The translations under genes were made by a program, and so were the position numbers. From contig NC_059541.1 of assembly GCF_905220415.1 (NCBI RefSeq), positions 12,040,501-12,104,500 on the forward strand: DNA of 64,000 nucleotides, read 5' to 3'. Source of the DNA: Colias croceus. Taxonomy: Eukaryota; Arthropoda; Insecta; Lepidoptera; Pieridae. Below the pieces are notes generated by a model. The model saw only the letters and a list, made by a program, of their open reading frames with translations, made no database searches and was not told the origin of the DNA. The stretch's first letter is position 1. Every line of letters starts with the position of its first letter. Shown here piece after piece: positions 57,757-64,000 of the stretch.

Positions 57757-59066
57757 GATAAATGCGGAGTTAAATTATATTGTTAAATATACAATGGATT
57801 TTTGTTTTTACACTGTTGTGATTTGCGATTAAATTGAATGCATTGTATTTGAAAGTACTTGATAATTTGTTCATTTAAATTTGTTTCTTGAAATATATTT
57901 CATAGTCAATGTGACAGAAAATATAAAGTACCCTTTATCTACTACTAGTTGAATTATCAAATTCTGTTAATTGAAAGAAACTTAACATATAAGTTTTTTC
58001 TAATAAAAGCTCAATACATATTTTAAATTCATGTATTTATTTTTCATATATTTTCTTATTTAAAAATATATCCGGCAAATAAATCTATCTTATAAGAATA
58101 TCTAATTAAACAACCACAGCTAAATCAATTCACTCATTTGTATGTTACAGATATACCTACACATATCTTACTTGTTTTGTTATACCAAATATTTTTGTCA
58201 TTGTTTTAAAATACTACCATCTGAGTCAACAAACACAAGGAAAGCTTAACATGAGCACTCGAGAGACCATATTTTATTCATAGAGACCCTACGAGTAAAT
58301 AGGATTCCATGATCAAAGATTTAGGAACCCCGTTTCAGAGAAATATTTCATATGTTTAGAAAGTTTGGTGTTTTTCTACCGTTGGGACTATATACACAAA
58401 CTAATAATGATGTAAAATGTTGGTGATGATGATAAAGAAAATGGTTTACCAATAAATTATTATTATAAATAGTTTTTTGTAAAAATACTCGTAGTGTAAA
58501 ACGTTCTTTCCTGTAAATTCATAATTTTCATACTTTATTCAGTAACTTGCTAGCAAAGAGGAGATTTTCACACTATTTAAAGCAAACTTTGAATGTAACA
58601 GCAAATGTAATAATATATAATGCAGATATCCGAATATTACGATAGAATGAAATTATTGTCATAATTTTTGTGATGTCCATTGTCCAGTGAACAAAAGCAG
58701 CAAATGCAAAATGTACGCCGTATACAATGTTAATTTATGGGAATAGTTCAAAAAGTAAAAGTCCAATTAACCCAATAAATAAGCGGGAAAGATAATATTT
58801 ATCAATTAGAGTCCTAAACAGCAGACTCATTCCTCTTAATTACAAGTGAATAAACAAATTTACGTTAAAGTTTGGCATTAATATAATAACAAGCCTGTGT
58901 ACATTGGTCTTAATTGTATAAATAAACATTGTTTTTCTCTTAGCATATTGTGTTCTTGTTAAAATACTTTTCTTATAATTAGTATTTTATACGCATATTA
59001 AGAATGTATCTATTTTCAAAATATTATAATATACCCTTATATAATTTAGCGTTGAAAGTAAACATA

Positions 59067-59228
59067 TCTATACTAATATTATAAAGCTGAAGAGTTTGTT
59101 TGTTTGAACGCCTTAATATCCGGAACTACTTGTCCGATTTGAAAAATTATTTCGGTGTTATATGCCCCTTTTATCGAGAAAGGCTATATTATAATATAAT
59201 CACAATAAGACCAACAGGGCACAGCTAA
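59067..59228 (+). mobile_element. Helitron-like element, type A, 3' end decayed
   Basis: TCTATACTAATATTATAAAG at 59067 and interior aactacttgtccgatttg match the family. The GC hairpin is lost and CTAG reads CTAA. Confidence 0.55.
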
Positions 59229-60212
59229 TCGTCTATATTATGGTTTCTTTTATGTAATACTAAATTAGAAACTTTATAGTTTATACAGATAAAAATATGT
59301 GAAAATGTAAAGCGATTTTGTGTGGATTACCTTATACTCTTTATCTTGGTTACAAGAGGTGGAAGTTAATACAGCGTCAGACTTCTTTATGTAACAAAAT
59401 GCTAAGCTACCTGCCCCGGAGAAACCGCCAGCGGCTTACATACACGTTATTAAGCAAATATACACATTATAATATAATGTTTTTGAGACAATTAATGCAT
59501 GTAAATATATTTTTGGGTTCGTATATTTTTATAATAATATATTATATCGCTATGAAAGTGTACGAATTTAGGTTGATTGAGTTTTATTTCTCCGAACGTA
59601 ATTAACATTTAATACAACACACTAATTTTAGAATTACAGACAGACAGGTTAACTTTATGCATAAGTATAGAAGTAAACGACTTATAATAGAAAAATTTCC
59701 AACCATTTTATTAACATTAAATACACAACAAAATGGCCGCCGAATTTTCGAAACTACAGAACTCTCAAGCAACAAGTCAAGTCCTAACCTTAATAGCCTG
59801 TAAACAGAAACATGAATATCATCTCGGAACCAGTTACTCGCTAACTTGGTAGTGCTATACCCCGGTTTGTAGTTCACTTAAACTCTGCTTTGTTATTGAC
59901 AAGGGGAAATGGATTTGATGCTCTTTCATTTATATGGGCATGAACTTCAGTATCGTCGCATGTGTGTGTGTGCGTGTACTTTTGAGTGCAAGTGGTTGTG
60001 TGTGTGCGTGTGCATAGATGTGTGTGAATATTTGTAATTCAATTAAACTGTTTTATATAGTCTAATTAACAGAGACATAGTAACTATTTATCATAATATA
60101 TTTAGGGGAAAAAAAATGTATTGGAAACAACTGAAAAACAAAGCATTCCAAGTTGTTTTTTACTTATATGCGCGTTAAACGCAAACACTTATAAGGGCTT
60201 ATTAGTGAATAA

Positions 60213-60255
60213 ATTGTGTTTTAGGTATGTACCATAAACTTACCTAAAACACAAT
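60213..60255. repeat. Perfect 15-bp-arm hairpin
   Basis: attgtgttttaggta and tacctaaaacacaat are exact inverse complements separated by 13 bases. Confidence 0.6.
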
Positions 60256-62385
60256 CTATTCAACCGAGCATTGCCCCAGATAATTAAATCACGTTCAAAT
60301 CCGTTGTAGAATCTATACATTCTAAGTTTGACCAAGTACACCACTTCCAGCTAAAGTTTAGTAGGTACATCACTTAGTTTCAGTTTTGCCTAGTTCCTGA
60401 ACGCTCTAATATATAGTTATTTACGAAAAACGTGACTTATTCCATACAATATTTCAATACAGGGAACCGCACAGCAACATAATTAAATTCTTCAAGCAAA
60501 CACGGGATTGCAAGACATATTTCTGTAAGGGAATGCGGGCGGTAATAAACGTGGAGCCATGAATTTGCTGACGTCACAGTTTGTTTGCTGCGTAATTTTG
60601 CTCACAATGGATTTTTGGTACTTTTTTTCGACGGGTTGATACAGTGGATGAAACATGAGCTTTTAACTATGAGGGTCTTAGTTCGATTTCAGTAAAAGAT
60701 AAAAAAATATCTCGCTATACTATACTGAAGACCTGCCTAATAATTAAATGATATGTAAACTCGATAAATAAAGTGAATTTGAAATAATAATATATCTGTA
60801 CCTACCAGTTTCTACAATATAATGGATGCCTTATTTCTTTATACATTTATAATATGTTTTCTAGATAATACATTTCACTTGAATAATAATCTAAACTTAC
60901 ATTACAAGAAATTTTTTTTAAAAGCAAAAAAAAAAATGTTTGCTTTTGTTCATCAGAACGCTATGCTTCGAAGTTTCGAACACAGGCTCTATTTATTGTT
61001 TTTATCCCGGATCCGGGCAAAGCGACAGCGGTTAGTCATTAATAAAAGGAATCAGCTAATGCTCAATGCTTGTTTGAAAATAAATAACTATACCCATAGT
61101 ATATAACCTAAAATTTCTTTGGCATTAAAAACAACTGCATTAGAATTTTCGTTATCTAACAGTCCAATATTTAATTATTATAGATATGAAAAAAAACTTA
61201 CAGGGCAATAATTATATTATTATATTTTTCAATCCTAATAACGTATTAAACTACCATTTTAAAAATGTGTTGTAATTGTCCGTATTTGACAGTTTACAGG
61301 TGACATTTTAATATGTTCGTGTAATACTTTATTGGACGGATAAATTTTAACCAATGATGAAAAAATCGGCTCTTAATCTTCACTCAAAACGAGTTAAGTA
61401 CCTCTATAAAGTCCCACAAAATACCAATTATTCAAATGGCACGTTTTCCCTCAAAATAAAAGCGTACACATGTCATAATATAAATGTCATACGGTTTATA
61501 GCAACCCAGGCACTGGTTTATGGCCGTTTAACATCAAGTATTAGGGAAATCCCCGTTCATGGTTTATTCCTTTGATAAAACTTCCAAGTTCGCTCGTTTA
61601 ATGAGTTACGCTGAAATATTTACGTCTTCACGTATTTTATAAAGTTCGGGATTGTTTTTATGCTGGCCTTGTTGTGAATATAATGGTATGAGATAAGTGA
61701 TGTCACAAGAAATAGAGAAATTAGTGTAATATAGCATTGTAATAAAAATGTATGTGAGGTGTTAAGCTGAAGGAATATTTTAAAATAAGTACTGTGAATA
61801 ACAGTATACTAAATATAGTAGTACTTGATCAATTTTTCAATCCTTTTTTTTACCAAAAATACCTACAGTTTGAGTACTTTGATAAAGTATACTATGTACT
61901 ACTCTACTTCACATCTTCATAATATTTTATTGATAATTAATTTATCTCTCACGTTCAAAGAATATACTTCATTATTTGTTATATGTTGGTTAAATAAGTT
62001 TATTTTTTACCTAAGACCTTCCACAACATTGTATTATGAAGCCATTCAATCTATCTAGTAGGTACCCTTTTATTTAAAAATAGTAATTTTCAAAATAATT
62101 TTTCCATAATATTCGACCACAAAATGACAAAGGCTTTGTCCACATATCGCTTTATATTATGAATGCCTCAGATAGTAGCACTTGATAAGTTATAATAGTG
62201 AAGGACGCTGCGCCGTCGGCTTTGTTACCTTCCCTTCTATATTGTGAGGTAAAGGTACATTTTGAAGCTATTTTTCCGCTTTTTGCCTATCTATTGTTTA
62301 ATTAGAAATTAAAGAATTTAGAAGGGAGTTAATTTATTATGGTATCTTAGTCTGCTCGTGGTAAATAATTCTAAGAAGACTTGTA

Positions 62386-62450
62386 TCATCATCATCATCA
62401 TCATCATCAGCCCATATACGTTCCCACTGCTGGGACACGGGCCTCCTATG
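62386..62450 (+). repeat. ATC microsatellite with lepidopteran repeat tail
   Basis: (ATC)n followed by agcccatatacgttcccact gctgggacacgggcctcct, a tail widely seen at the ends of interspersed repeats in insects, especially Lepidoptera. Confidence 0.5.
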
Positions 62451-63720
62451 AGGGTATATGATGACAAAATCCAAAAGTCAAATCTTTAGTTCTCAAGTCA
62501 TTTTACAATTAATAATTATTAGTGAAAACTAGTAATAGCATGACAGAAACAAATATATCTACTAGAAGAGTAGTAGAGAAAAATAATTAAAAATATAATT
62601 ATATACTTTTTATATTTAAGTAGATAAAACATACATTTCTCTGTAGAAACAACAGTGCTTACATTTCAAAGCTTCTTTAATTCAAATCTAGATTTTAATC
62701 AACATAGGATTTAAATTTACATATAAACTCGGAGAAGTACGATGTAATTTTGTTCAGTAAGGATAAACATGTTTCTGTTGCACAATGTCGTTTAAAGTTG
62801 TATATTTTTCAACATTTAATTTTACCTTTATTTCAAACTGCACAAAGTCATTTATTTTAAAAGTCAAGTTATTTTTTCAGTTTTTTCATTTATTTTTCCC
62901 CATTTCTCTATTTGTAACACAATAACAAACCACTTCATAGATGCTCATTTTATTTCTATTATAATAAAATAAATACATTAATATAATTAAATGATGACCC
63001 ATTTCGTTTCGTAATTATTATGTCATTATTAAGTGAAACCAGTTAACTGAAAAGTTTTAATTTGCATTGATATAAAAACGATCTTATAAAATATCGTAAA
63101 AATATAATGCATCTATCTATGGTTTAAATACGCAGTGTGTCGTTTTCTTGTACGTGATTTTAATGATAGAGCAAGGAAGGGAGCATCTAGCATGTATGTT
63201 AAGTGGTCAACACCGCTCATAACCACAAGTTAGTCTTTTAAGGCATATACGCTCTTTTCTAGATTATTCTATGTCGTATCCTCCTAGCATTATTTTACTT
63301 CGACGCATAATATTTAAAATGAATATATTTAAAAATGTGAATATATTTTTCCTCTTGACCTGAAAAGAAAAAGATCGTAATACATTAGTTATAATATTAT
63401 ATATCATTAATGTGTTTGAAAAGCGAAACCCGCTCGAAGTCAGGGTATTCCGCTAGTAGGTACAATAAACTCAATCAAATATACTAATGAGTTATTCGAG
63501 CTGATATTAATTATAAGGTATTCCGCCAAGCTGTCAACGTGGCTTATTGTTACTCGTGATATAAGGGGTCTTACCCGGATTAATATTATGTTTATTAATA
63601 ACATTTATCTGCTTATAGAGAGATATGTATCGCATCATGTTTATAGACTGAGAGATGCGGAAGTGTTTGTAGAATGTATTTGTGTTGAAAAGGGCTGATA
63701 CTACGGTACTTTAAAAACCA

Positions 63721-63913
63721 GTGTGCCTAGTGCGAGTTTTCATCGAGTACGAAACGTTACTATCGCGTTTGCGTCACAGCCGAATTAGTATGGGGAATCG
63801 AACAGCGCCCCTAGCGGACGTATGGGGAAGCTTTGATTCCCCATACAAATTTCGCTGTGACGCAGACGCGATAGTAACGTTTCGTACTCGATGAAAACTC
63901 GCACTAGGCACAC
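63721..63913. mobile_element. 193-bp hairpin MITE, copy 2
   Basis: Same length and sequence as the copy at 29598-29790 except for one visible base (tatgggga against tatgggaa). Complete inverted ends gtgtgcctag/ctaggcacac. Confidence 0.85.
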
Positions 63914-64000
63914 AGTAATGCAATTGTAAAAGATAAAACGACGACGCTGATCGCTTACCGGTCTCGCGTCTGCTCTGTTGTATCTTATCTCATAAAATAC

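Larger units (their letters stand above)
52922..59066. other. Long stretch, possible intron of a plus-strand gene
   Basis: Apart from two type B Helitron-like elements and a 21-bp-arm hairpin (57711-57756), it holds GC-elevated patches at 55565-55735, 56170-56290 and 56820-56980 without good reading frames. Such islands could be conserved regulatory sequence. The frame at 57267-57452 has a hydrophobic run (CLFLVIFGIWLTF) before a GTACGT donor-like site at 57399 but lacks an ATG. Confidence 0.3.
59229..63720. other. Non-coding stretch
   Basis: No gene recognised. It holds a GT-rich microsatellite (59958-60020), a 15-bp-arm perfect hairpin (60213-60255), a GC-elevated patch with a TGACGTCA word (60569), a region of mixed composition at 61370-61570, and an (ATC)n run joined to a cccactgctgggacacgggc repeat tail (62386-62450). 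Confidence 0.35.

Noticed and set aside
59958..60020. GT-rich tract
   Set aside because: Simple microsatellite; nothing to indicate a regulatory or structural role.

Overview
The window looks like an AT-rich lepidopteran (moth or butterfly) nuclear genome. The evidence is short exons split by GT-AG introns, an insect-type initiator tRNA, and dense interspersed repeats of kinds typical of Lepidoptera: short Helitron-like elements ending in CTAG, CR1/Jockey-like and R1-like LINE tails, and hairpin MITEs. No species is assigned.

Left part (1-10.8 kb): a tandem array of three minus-strand genes for secreted multi-domain Kazal-type serine protease inhibitors. The leftmost is cut by the window edge. 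The middle one encodes about 1002 aa with 20 Kazal units. The right one encodes about 824 aa with 13 Kazal units. All three share one architecture: a tiny coding first exon (16, 16 and 34 nt), a GTAAGT donor, a phase-1 intron of 115-391 bp, then one long exon that completes the signal peptide and carries all Kazal domains seen. The middle and right genes share a similar last four-domain module, while their N-terminal arrays differ. The middle gene contains a recent 441-bp in-frame duplication of three domains. The right gene carries a roughly 110-residue Asn/Tyr-rich insertion inside one domain.

Centre-left (17.3-24.7 kb): eight exons on the minus strand join in one open frame and encode a DEG/ENaC (pickpocket-like) channel subunit. 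It has TM1, a cysteine-rich ectodomain, and TM2 with a GCS pore motif. The N-terminal exon or exons were not found. Its introns hold a 293-bp foldback element with a 46-bp perfect palindrome, a 485-bp Helitron-like element and smaller repeats.

Centre to right (25-64 kb): mostly non-coding and repeat-rich. Supported items are a probable cysteine-rich terminal exon at 28.6-28.8 kb (minus), an R1-like LINE insertion with a 17-bp target duplication and poly-A at 38.2-39.2 kb, a CR1/Jockey-like LINE tail at 43.0-43.2 kb, an initiator tRNA-Met gene at 44.7 kb (minus), an unassigned DNA-transposon-like structure at 50.2-51.2 kb, and a GC-rich candidate promoter and first exon with a consensus splice donor at 52.7-52.9 kb (plus). 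Two copies of a 193-bp hairpin element that appear to differ at a single base lie 34 kb apart. The rest of the right half could be introns or regulatory sequence of genes extending beyond the window.
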